A DNA stretch of 6,874 nucleotides from Campylobacteraceae bacterium (GTDB taxonomy: Bacteria; Campylobacterota; Campylobacteria; Campylobacterales; JALSKU01). The DNA lies in contig WFMT01000095.1 in assembly GCA_015488975.1 (NCBI GenBank), positions 1 through 6,874 on the forward strand, in the 5' to 3' direction. Of this stretch, positions 1 through 6,412 are shown in pieces (the stretch's first letter is position 1; every line of letters begins with the position of its first letter). The translations under genes were made by a program, and so were the position numbers. The notes beneath the pieces were generated by a model that was not told the origin of the DNA, made no database searches, and saw nothing but the letters and a program-made list of their open reading frames with translations.

Positions 1-246
1 ATTGCTAAAACAGATATTGCAAAACAAGTTGAATTTGACGAGACATTAAATTATTCTGAAGATTTAAAATTTATAAAAAATATGCAAGTGTTTGGAAATT
101 TCTTCTTTTTCCATACCAAACAAGTAGCAACTTCCAATAGAAGGTTTAAGAAAGAAGGTTATTTTAAAACATTTCTTCTTTGGAATATTCAAGCTCTAAC
201 ACCAGAATCATTCAAGAAAAATAGATCTTATAATACAATTAGATAG
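1..246 (+). CDS. Family 2 glycosyltransferase, C-terminal fragment (5' end outside window)
   Basis: An open frame runs from the first base to TAG at 244-246 (81 codons). The fragment shows the usual end of a GT2 (GT-A fold) glycosyltransferase: an acidic Glu-Asp pair at fragment residues 20-21 (motif YSEDLKF), which in this family lies just before the catalytic-base region. It is followed by a VATSNRRF segment at 42-49 and then GYFKTFLLW (53-61), matching the common ending in which a TS-x-RR-F stretch precedes a short hydrophobic helix. The nucleotide-sugar binding half and the DXD motif lie outside the window, so donor and acceptor cannot be told. Proteins with this ending often transfer a sugar to a lipid or polyprenyl carrier at the inner membrane. 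The next gene starts one base after the stop, so the two are probably co-transcribed. Family call fairly sure, role unknown. Confidence 0.72.
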   Translation: MAKTDIAKQVEFDETLNYSEDLKFIKNMQVFGNFFFFHTKQVATSNRRFKKEGYFKTFLLWNIQALTPESFKKNRSYNTIR

Positions 247-247
247 A

Positions 248-1663
248 ATGAATTTACATGTGGTTGATCAGTTTATCAATTTTTTAATACAATATAAAGA
301 TTTTGTATATATCATACTATTTTTAGGCTCAATGTTTGAAACTATCATAGGTTTTTCATTTTTTGTGTATGGTGAAATCTTTTTTCTCTGTGGAGGCATA
401 CTCTCTGGTATGGGTGTTATAAATATTTGGTTACTCATACCTGTCTTATATATTGGAGGTATTTTAGGGGATACAATTAGCTATTTACTGGGGAAAAGAT
501 ATGGTATTATTTTGTTTATAGGACTTAGAAAAACAAGATTTGTAAATAAATTTATAAATAAAAAAAATTATCGCAAAGGTGTTAAATTTTTTAAAAAATA
601 TGGTGCCCTTAGTGTATTTTTTGGAAGATTGCTTGGACCGCTTTCTTGGATAACACCATTTATAGTGGGCACATATAAGCTTAAATATAGGAAATTCTTA
701 CTTTATGATATTGCTGGAGTTATCATAGGCATAGGTCAATTTATATTGGTTGGATATTTTTTTGGAAAGCATTTTCATAAAATTTTAAATATATTTTATA
801 CTTATATCATTGTGATGATATTTATATTTGTATGTATTGTATTTATATATTACTATTTGAAAAAGAAAAAAATTTTATCACAAATAAAAATTTATCTAAA
901 AGAAGAAAAAAAGAAAGCTATATATCTTATGGTAAAACATTCTATTGTTTTTTCTATAGCACTCATCATCATATATCTTATATTTTTATTGTTTATCTTT
1001 TTTATAGATCCTCCAATCCAACAATATAATTTTCCCAAATCATACAACATATCACAACTAACTAATATAAAAAGCTGTAAACAATACAAACTCTACTATG
1101 ACTCTAAAAAAAACTATATTATTCAGCCTATCAATATTATAATAGCAACAAAACAAAAGATTGGAAAAATACTCAATAAAAACTGGATAAAAAATGAAAT
1201 CTTTATGCAAAATCAAATTTCATTTGCAAGATATGTTCAATTGCTACAAGATAAGTCTCCCCCAATTAGTTCTCTTTATTTTATGAATCTTCCCCAAAAT
1301 TTAGCTTTTCAGTATAAATCTAAATATATATCAAAAAGGGAGCATATAAGGATTTGGAATTTTATGAATAAAAAGAAAAAACTTCACCGTTATTATGCTT
1401 CAATCTCTTATGATAATGGATACAAGTTTAGTTTTTATAATTATTTTATAACGCCCACCCATGAAATAAGCGAGGATATAGATAAAAGTAGAGATTTTTT
1501 TTATCACTACATAATGAACCGTAAAGATTTACATTTTAAATGTAAGTATATACAGACAAAATGCATTATAAAAGATATATCAGGGGATAATGAGCCAAGT
1601 GAAGAACAACAGTATTATACTGACGGTAAGATATTGTACTGTCAAGATTATAAGCGGTTATGA
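248..1663 (+). CDS. DedA-family membrane protein fused to a C-terminal LssY_C-like domain
   Basis: This 471-residue protein has two parts. Residues about 18-205 look like a DedA (SNARE-associated/VTT) domain: Glu31 and Gly42-Glu43 in the first re-entrant region, GDTISYLLGKRYG at 74-86, GRLLGP at 126-131, then two hydrophobic helices at about 155-172 and 182-204. DedA proteins are inner-membrane, proton-motive-force-linked proteins; some family members recycle undecaprenyl phosphate or move phospholipids. A further membrane helix (about 232-253) leads to a soluble region in which I recognise the LssY_C pattern: PPISSLYF (338-345), LAFQ (352-355), R364-x-H-x-R-x-W370, YD (388-389), TH (404-405) and D412-x-x-RD (415-416). 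The function of LssY_C is not established. Related fusions often carry a PAP2 phosphatase between the two parts; no PAP2 motifs are present here. The ATG at 248 is the first in-frame start after the upstream stop and has no strong Shine-Dalgarno site, so translation may be coupled to the glycosyltransferase. The gene is unusually AT-rich. The second arginine usual in GRFxPxxR is Ser133. Confidence 0.8.
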   Translation: MNLHVVDQFINFLIQYKDFVYIILFLGSMFETIIGFSFFVYGEIFFLCGGILSGMGVINIWLLIPVLYIGGILGDTISYLLGKRYGIILFIGLRKTRFVNKFINKKNYRKGVKFFKKYGALSVFFGRLLGPLSWITPFIVGTYKLKYRKFLLYDIAGVIIGIGQFILVGYFFGKHFHKILNIFYTYIIVMIFIFVCIVFIYYYLKKKKILSQIKIYLKEEKKKAIYLMVKHSIVFSIALIIIYLIFLLFIFFIDPPIQQYNFPKSYNISQLTNIKSCKQYKLYYDSKKNYIIQPINIIIATKQKIGKILNKNWIKNEIFMQNQISFARYVQLLQDKSPPISSLYFMNLPQNLAFQYKSKYISKREHIRIWNFMNKKKKLHRYYASISYDNGYKFSFYNYFITPTHEISEDIDKSRDFFYHYIMNRKDLHFKCKYIQTKCIIKDISGDNEPSEEQQYYTDGKILYCQDYKRL

Positions 1664-2998
1664 ATATTTATTTACATCTGGCTCACCTGGCTCAATTTTA
1701 CCAAATTTAGCAATTTTCATAGTTCTTTCTAACAATACAGTATATATAGGCCTGACACCAAGCATACTTGCTACGATACTTGCCAATATAGAAGTTATTA
1801 TCAAAGGAAGGACCAGTGTATAGCTGTGGGTCAATTCTAAGATAAGCATAATACCTGTTAAAGGTGCTCTAACTGTTGCACTAAAAAGTGCAGACATTCC
1901 AACAATAGCAAAGATATAAGAATCAACCGGATAGTGAGGTATCATTAAATTTATTATAATTCCAAACCCTAATCCAAAAAGAGTTCCAAGTGCCAACATA
2001 GGTGCAAATATACCGCCTGGGGCACTGGTGCCATAAGAGAGCATAGTCATAAAAAATCGAGCACAAAGCAACAACAATATAATATACAAGGAAAAATTAC
2101 CATGAAGCATTTGATGAATAACTCCAAATCCTTCACCTACACTATCTGGCCATATCCACAATAAAAATCCAACAAATGCCCCTATAAAAATACTGGCTAT
2201 ATGAAAAGAAGCTCCTTTTATAGCAATAAAAAGATCTGCAAATTTTATCAATAAAATATTAAATACATATCCAAAAAAGCCATACAAAACACCAAGTATT
2301 ACAAATATCCACAATTCCCCAGTAGTAGGAGAAGGAAGATAGTGTACCGGGATAGAAATATAATCACCCAATATCATATGCAAAACTATTACACTAACCA
2401 AAGATGCCACTACAACAGCATGCACAGAAGCATTTGTATATCTAAACTGCTTCCTCATCTCTTCCAAAACAAAAAACATACCGGCTATCGGTGCATTAAA
2501 AGCAACAGCAAGACCCGCTCCGGCTCCGGCTGATATCAATATCTTAACATCGTTATTATCCAGTTTTGTATATTTAGCAACAAGATGCCCCAGTGCTCCA
2601 CCCATTTGGATAGTAGGACCCTCTCTTCCCATTACCATTCCACCGCCCAAAGACAAAATACCGCCAAAAAACTTTATAAACAAAACTCTGATAGACCTCA
2701 TCTTTCGCTTATCTTCCAAGATTCCCTCTATCTCCTGAACACCGCTACCCCCGGCTTCAGGGGCAAACCTGCGTACTGAATGTATAGCGATATAAATCAT
2801 AATAGTAGAAGTTACCACATAAGGAATCCACATATAACTTGTATCATACATCCACCAATCTTTAATCCACTGAGCCTTAGAGTGAACTATAAAATCTATA
2901 GACATATGAAAAACAGAACCCACTATACCTATAAATACACCTACAACTGCCGCTAAAGCTATTATTAAAATAAATTTATAATTCTCATTTTTTCCCAT
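1658..2998 (-). CDS. clcA: ClC-family H+/Cl- exchange transporter
   Basis: The 446-residue protein is a ClC antiporter of the inner membrane, close in layout to E. coli ClcA and without C-terminal CBS domains. The anion-pathway motifs are all present: GGSGVQEIEG (83-92; Ser85 matches the central chloride-binding serine), GREGP (124-128; Glu126 is the gating glutamate), NAPIAG followed by EEM (Glu180 matches the internal proton glutamate), GGIFAP (328-333), and Tyr419 matching the central pore tyrosine. Having both glutamates indicates a 2 Cl-/1 H+ exchanger rather than a passive channel. In enteric bacteria such proteins support extreme acid resistance by exporting protons while taking up chloride; the role here is inferred. 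The ATG at 2998 is preceded by only a distant GGG (3011-3013, 12 bases away), so initiation may be modest. The gene is on the liv strand, 76 bases past livF, and its stop overlaps the stop of the convergent DedA/LssY_C gene by 6 bases. Confidence 0.95.
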   Translation of the reverse strand: MGKNENYKFILIIALAAVVGVFIGIVGSVFHMSIDFIVHSKAQWIKDWWMYDTSYMWIPYVVTSTIMIYIAIHSVRRFAPEAGGSGVQEIEGILEDKRKMRSIRVLFIKFFGGILSLGGGMVMGREGPTIQMGGALGHLVAKYTKLDNNDVKILISAGAGAGLAVAFNAPIAGMFFVLEEMRKQFRYTNASVHAVVVASLVSVIVLHMILGDYISIPVHYLPSPTTGELWIFVILGVLYGFFGYVFNILLIKFADLFIAIKGASFHIASIFIGAFVGFLLWIWPDSVGEGFGVIHQMLHGNFSLYIILLLLCARFFMTMLSYGTSAPGGIFAPMLALGTLFGLGFGIIINLMIPHYPVDSYIFAIVGMSALFSATVRAPLTGIMLILELTHSYTLVLPLIITSILASIVASMLGVRPIYTVLLERTMKIAKFGKIEPGEPDVNKYS

Positions 2999-3063
2999 AA
3001 GTTATTATATCCCATTATTGATAAAAATTACATAAATATAAAAATGATTTAAGTTTTTTCTAA

Positions 3064-3072
3064 ATTATATCA
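3064..3072 (-). promoter_or_regulatory. Candidate extended -10 promoter for clcA
   Basis: Read on the - strand this site is TGATATAAT, an exact TGnTATAAT extended -10 element, just past the livF stop codon. Transcription would begin near 3057 and give a leader of about 58 bases before the clcA ATG. No good -35 box is visible at 17 bases' spacing, which is acceptable for an extended -10 promoter and common in Campylobacterota. The surrounding DNA is AT-rich, so chance occurrence is possible. Confidence 0.45.
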
Positions 3073-3074
3073 AA

Positions 3075-3776
3075 TTAAATTCCTAAATATGCCTCTTTGA
3101 TCCTATCATCATCTATCAAGTCACAAGATTTTCCACTCATCACAATTTTTCCATTTTCCAATACATAAGCTCTGTCACTTGTACTAAGAGCAAGATAAGC
3201 ATTTTGTTCTATCAAAAAAATTGTTGTACCTTTTTTTCTAAGCTCTTGCAAAACTTCAAAGATATCTTCAACTATGATTGGCGCAAGTCCCATGCTTGGC
3301 TCATCCAAAAGCAATAGATTTGGACTACTCATTAAAGCTCTTCCAATAGAGAGCATTTGTTGTTGTCCGCCTGAGAGTGTTCCGGCGTATTGCTTTCTTT
3401 TTTCTCTTAAGACAGGAAAAAGTTTGTAAATATACTCAAGATCACTTTTTATCTTTTTATCTTTTCTTAGGTATGCGCCCATAAGTAAATTATCTTCTAT
3501 ATTTAAAATATTAAAAAGACCTCTACCTTCTGGAACTTGAGCTATTCCGATTTTTACTCTTTGCATGGAATTACTTTTAGAGATATCTTTCCCCCCAAAA
3601 AAAATTCTTCCATATTGTTGATTTTGTAAAGAACTTAATACTTTAAGCAAAGTAGTTTTTCCTGCACCATTTGCACCAATTAGTGCTACTATCTCACCTT
3701 TTTTAATTTCCAAATTTATATCTTTTAAAACTTTTATTTCACCATAACTAAAATCAAGATTTTCAATTTTTAACAT
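3075..3776 (-). CDS. livF: Branched-chain amino acid ABC transporter ATPase LivF
   Basis: The 233-residue cytoplasmic ATPase powers a HAAT-class (branched-chain amino acid type) ABC importer together with LivG. Motifs in order: Walker A GANGAGKTT (34-42), Q-loop Gln80, the LivF hallmark VPEGRGLF (81-88), signature LSGGQ (134-138), and Walker B LLLLDE (Asp158, Glu159) followed by PSMGLAP. At the switch-histidine position there is Gln191 (IEQN), which is normal for LivF. Length matches the family (about 235). The ATG at 3774-3776 lies inside the end of livG, giving a 14-base overlap; a weak GGG site (3785-3787) stands 8 bases upstream, so translation is probably coupled to livG. It is the last gene of the liv cluster. 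No GC-rich hairpin with a T run follows it, so where the transcript ends is unclear. Confidence 0.95.
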   Translation of the reverse strand: MLKIENLDFSYGEIKVLKDINLEIKKGEIVALIGANGAGKTTLLKVLSSLQNQQYGRIFFGGKDISKSNSMQRVKIGIAQVPEGRGLFNILNIEDNLLMGAYLRKDKKIKSDLEYIYKLFPVLREKRKQYAGTLSGGQQQMLSIGRALMSSPNLLLLDEPSMGLAPIIVEDIFEVLQELRKKGTTIFLIEQNAYLALSTSDRAYVLENGKIVMSGKSCDLIDDDRIKEAYLGI

Positions 3777-4590
3777 ATTTAGTACCCAGATATGCTTTTA
3801 TAACATCTTCATTGTTTGCTATTTCCAAAGGTGTACCATTAGCTAATTTTCTACCAAAATTTACAACCGTAACTTCGTCTGAAACTTGCATAACCATTTT
3901 CATATCATGCTCAACAAGTATCACACTTAACCCATCTTTTGCAATCTCTTTAATGATTTGAGATACTCCAGCTGTCTCTTTGGGATTTAATCCAGCCATA
4001 GGTTCATCAAAAAGTATAAGTCTTGGCTTTGTAGATAATGCTCTTATTATCTCTATTTTTTTTAAAACACCATAAGAAAGGGAACCAGCTTTACGGTATA
4101 TAATTTCTTCAAGATTGAATATTTTAAGATATTTTATTGCCTCATATTCATATTTTTGTTCATTTTCTGTTATTTTTTTAGATCTTATGGAAGATAAAAA
4201 TATATTTTTACTCATAAAACGGTTAAAACTCAACATTATATTTTCCAAAACTGTTAGGTTTTCACATATTTCTAAATGTTGAAAAGTTCTACAAACCCCT
4301 TTATGCACAAGTTTGTGCATAGGCATATTTGTTATATTTTCTCTTATTCCGTGAATCATATCTTTTATATCATCATTATTTGGAGGCAAATCTGCCAAAT
4401 CACCTTTTTGAAGATATATCTCGCCTCTTGTCACTTTATATATTCCTGTTATCATATTGACCAATGTTGTTTTTCCTGCACCATTTGGACCTATAATAGA
4501 GTGGATAGTTCCTTTTTTTACATTAAAACTAAGATCATCTACTGCATTTATGCCTCCAAACTTTTTACTAAGCTCTCTAACTATCAGCAT
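3763..4590 (-). CDS. livG: Branched-chain amino acid ABC transporter ATPase LivG, with an extra segment
   Basis: This 275-residue protein is the second cytoplasmic ATPase of the Liv importer. Motifs: Walker A GPNGAGKTT (34-42), Q-loop in CRTFQ (Gln104), signature LSYG (171-174), Walker B LILFDEP (Asp195, Glu196) followed by MAGLNPKET, a LivG hallmark, switch His228 (VEHDMK), and the typical ending in AYLG. Two features are odd. Walker A and the Q-loop are about 20 residues further apart than in E. coli LivG as I recall it, owing to an extra stretch near 71-91. The signature continues as LSYGVLKK, where LivG proteins usually have YGQQRR, so the residue after the signature glycine is Val rather than Gln. 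All catalytic residues are kept, so the protein should be active. The ATG at 4588-4590 lies within the end of livM (14-base overlap) and has a good AAGG site 6 bases upstream. Confidence 0.93.
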   Translation of the reverse strand: MLIVRELSKKFGGINAVDDLSFNVKKGTIHSIIGPNGAGKTTLVNMITGIYKVTRGEIYLQKGDLADLPPNNDDIKDMIHGIRENITNMPMHKLVHKGVCRTFQHLEICENLTVLENIMLSFNRFMSKNIFLSSIRSKKITENEQKYEYEAIKYLKIFNLEEIIYRKAGSLSYGVLKKIEIIRALSTKPRLILFDEPMAGLNPKETAGVSQIIKEIAKDGLSVILVEHDMKMVMQVSDEVTVVNFGRKLANGTPLEIANNEDVIKAYLGTKYVKN

Positions 4591-5527
4591 GAATTGCCTT
4601 ATTAAATCTATCGAATAAAGAGATAATTCCTTTTGGCATAAAAATCATAACAAATATAATAATAGCTCCATAAACAAGAGTCTCATAATCTTCAAAAGAT
4701 GTAAGTACCTGAGGCAATACAGTCAAAAATACTGCTCCTATCAAAGCTCCATAAATTCTGCCAATCCCACCAAAAACAACCATAACAACAAGTTCTATGG
4801 ATCTGTTAAAACTAGCTTCGCCTGGAGAAATAAACCCTGAAAAAAATGCATACATACTACTAGCAACAACAGCCACAATAACTGAAATCACAAAAACATA
4901 GCTTTTATATTTTGCAACATCTGCTCCTACGCTACTTACAGCTTGATCAGAATCGCGAATCCCTCTCATAATCCTTCCAAAAGGGGAATTTATAATATTT
5001 TTAAATACTGCGACTAACAAAACAAGGAAAACTGCACTAAATATATACCATTTGAGATTAGGGTCAATCACATAGCCGAACACTGAAAACGATCCAACAC
5101 CAATGCCATCAGGTCCACCTGTAATATTTGCTTGGGCATTTAAAGTAATATATATAATAATTCCTACCCCAAGAGTCGCCATTGCAAGGTAGTGCCCTTG
5201 TAGTTTTAAGATAGGCTTTGATATGACATAGGCAAATATTGCCATAAATACAACACTGATAAATAAACTAAGCAGAGCAGGAAAAGCATAATTTGTAGTT
5301 AAAATCACAGTTATATAAGCCCCAAGAGCCGCAAGTCCGCCATGACCTAAGCTTATCTGCCCCGCATAGCCGATAAGAAGATTTAATCCTATACAGATAA
5401 TGGCATTGAGTATGCAAAGTATAGCGATTTCATAATAAAAACCATTTTTCAATAAAAAAGGAATAATTACAAGTATAGCGCTTAAGATAATTAAATCTTT
5501 TATATTTTTAAGCTTAATATTTTTCAT
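4577..5527 (-). CDS. livM: Branched-chain amino acid ABC transporter permease LivM
   Basis: The 316-residue inner-membrane subunit pairs with LivH to form the substrate channel. Its family motif GLNLLIGYAGQISLGHGG at 47-64 is nearly textbook LivM. The cytoplasmic coupling segment is MRGIRDSDQAV followed by SVGADVAKYK, which docks on the ATPase subunits, and the closing glycine-rich stretch is VVFGGIGRIYGALIGA. About eight or nine hydrophobic helices can be seen. The length is normal for the short LivM form; E. coli LivM is longer at its N-terminus. The ATG at 5525-5527 follows the livH stop by 4 bases, with a purine-rich AAAAAGAG site inside the last livH codons. Its 3' end overlaps livG by 14 bases. 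The substrate is inferred from family; the permease sequence cannot separate Leu/Ile/Val from other amino acids or related ligands. Confidence 0.94.
   Translation of the reverse strand: MKNIKLKNIKDLIILSAILVIIPFLLKNGFYYEIAILCILNAIICIGLNLLIGYAGQISLGHGGLAALGAYITVILTTNYAFPALLSLFISVVFMAIFAYVISKPILKLQGHYLAMATLGVGIIIYITLNAQANITGGPDGIGVGSFSVFGYVIDPNLKWYIFSAVFLVLLVAVFKNIINSPFGRIMRGIRDSDQAVSSVGADVAKYKSYVFVISVIVAVVASSMYAFFSGFISPGEASFNRSIELVVMVVFGGIGRIYGALIGAVFLTVLPQVLTSFEDYETLVYGAIIIFVMIFMPKGIISLFDRFNKAIHADS
4597..4600 (-). promoter_or_regulatory. Ribosome binding site of livG
   Basis: On the - strand AAGG (in AATAAGGCAATTC) stands 6 bases before the livG ATG. It lies inside livM coding sequence and is the clearest Shine-Dalgarno site in the cluster. 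It supports the start that overlaps livM by 14 bases. Confidence 0.6.
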
Positions 5528-5531
5528 TTTT

Positions 5532-6401
5532 TCATACTCTTTTTGCCTTCAAATTACTAAAAATTCCACCAGGCATAAAAAATAAAATACCAAGGAGTGC
5601 TATAAAAGCAACTGCATCTTTATATTCGGATGAAATATAGCCTGCTACTAATGATTCTAAAATCCCAAGCACCAGTCCACCAACAACAGCACCAAAAGGT
5701 TGTGAAAGTCCGCCTATAACAGCTGCACTAAAACCTTTAAGACCCAACATTATGCCTATCTCGTAATTTGTTGAAGTTATCGGAGCCAAAAGTATCCCGC
5801 CAATAGCTGCTATCATAGCTGACAAAGCAAAATTCAACATAAGAATTCTTTTTATATTTATTCCCATCAATTTTGCACTATTTACATTATCCGAAGTTGC
5901 CACCATTGCTTTACCAGTTTTTGTTTTACTAAAAAACAGATGTAAACTTATGACTATAATAATCGAGACTATTATAATAAGAAGTGACTGATAAGTCAAA
6001 ACTGCCCCAAATATTTCAAAAGAACCATTTCCGACAAATGATGGCAAGGTATGAAGCTCTTTATCAAATATAACCGCAGCCAAACCTCTTAAAAAAATAC
6101 TATATCCAAGAGTTAAAATAATCATAGAGATAATAGACTTTTCTTTTGAGATATCTATAAGTTTCCACAAAAGTATCCCGAGCAATGCTGTTATAGCAAT
6201 AGAAAGTATAAAGGCCAAACCAAAAGGCATACCAGTTTTTAGTAAAAATACTGCTGACATGCCTCCTGCCATTACAAACTCTCCTTGAGAAAAATTTATA
6301 ATACCGCTTGAATTGTATATAACAGTAAAGCCCATGCCGACAAGTGCGTATATAAAGCCTACTGTTATACCAGAAAGCAAAAGACTAAAAAGTTCGTTCA
6401 C
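5532..6401 (-). CDS. livH: Branched-chain amino acid ABC transporter permease LivH
   Basis: The 289-residue inner-membrane subunit is the partner of LivM in the importer channel. The N-terminal block GFTVIYNSSGIINFSQGEF (24-42) is the LivH family hallmark. A cytoplasmic coupling loop follows in the second half (GKAMVATSDN, then AKLMGIN), and then the glycine-rich segment GLKGFSAAVIGGLSQPFGA. About eight hydrophobic helices are visible, and the length matches the family. The start is GTG at 6399-6401, unlike the ATG starts of its neighbours. It is supported by an AAAGAG site 5 bases upstream, by the absence of a better nearby start, and by an N-terminus (MNELFSLLLSGITVG) that fits family alignments. 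It lies 9 bases after the binding-protein stop and 4 bases before livM, so it is clearly part of the same transcript. Confidence 0.94.
   Translation of the reverse strand: MNELFSLLLSGITVGFIYALVGMGFTVIYNSSGIINFSQGEFVMAGGMSAVFLLKTGMPFGLAFILSIAITALLGILLWKLIDISKEKSIISMIILTLGYSIFLRGLAAVIFDKELHTLPSFVGNGSFEIFGAVLTYQSLLIIIVSIIIVISLHLFFSKTKTGKAMVATSDNVNSAKLMGINIKRILMLNFALSAMIAAIGGILLAPITSTNYEIGIMLGLKGFSAAVIGGLSQPFGAVVGGLVLGILESLVAGYISSEYKDAVAFIALLGILFFMPGGIFSNLKAKRV
5537..5544 (-). promoter_or_regulatory. Ribosome binding site of livM
   Basis: On the - strand a purine-rich AAAAAGAG lies 9 bases before the livM ATG, within the final codons of livH. It is a modest match, typical of AT-rich genomes, and fits the 4-base spacing between the two genes. 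Confidence 0.4.
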
Positions 6402-6406
6402 TTATT

Positions 6407-6412
6407 CTCTTT
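6407..6412 (-). promoter_or_regulatory. Ribosome binding site deciding the GTG start of livH
   Basis: On the - strand AAAGAG sits 5 bases before the GTG at 6399-6401 and overlaps the TAA stop of the binding-protein gene. This placement argues for the GTG start over later codons and for translational coupling. Confidence 0.5.

Noticed and set aside
892..1089. Short open frames opposite or within the DedA/LssY_C, clcA and livG genes
   Set aside because: They lie inside well-supported genes in other frames, have no recognisable family character and no ribosome binding sites; treated as shadows.
1649..1660. ATAAGCGGTTAT palindrome at the convergent gene ends as a terminator
   Set aside because: The stem is only four A/T pairs and no T run follows, so it is too weak to be called a terminator.
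1678..1694. Short tandem repeat CTGGCTCAC/CTGGCTCAA near the clcA 3' end
   Set aside because: It encodes the Glu-Pro-Gly-Glu-Pro tail of ClcA; two imperfect units in coding sequence do not make a regulatory repeat.
3004..3009. Second TATAAT on the - strand close to clcA
   Set aside because: It would start the transcript at about the clcA ATG with no leader, and there is no good -35; AT-rich chance match preferred.
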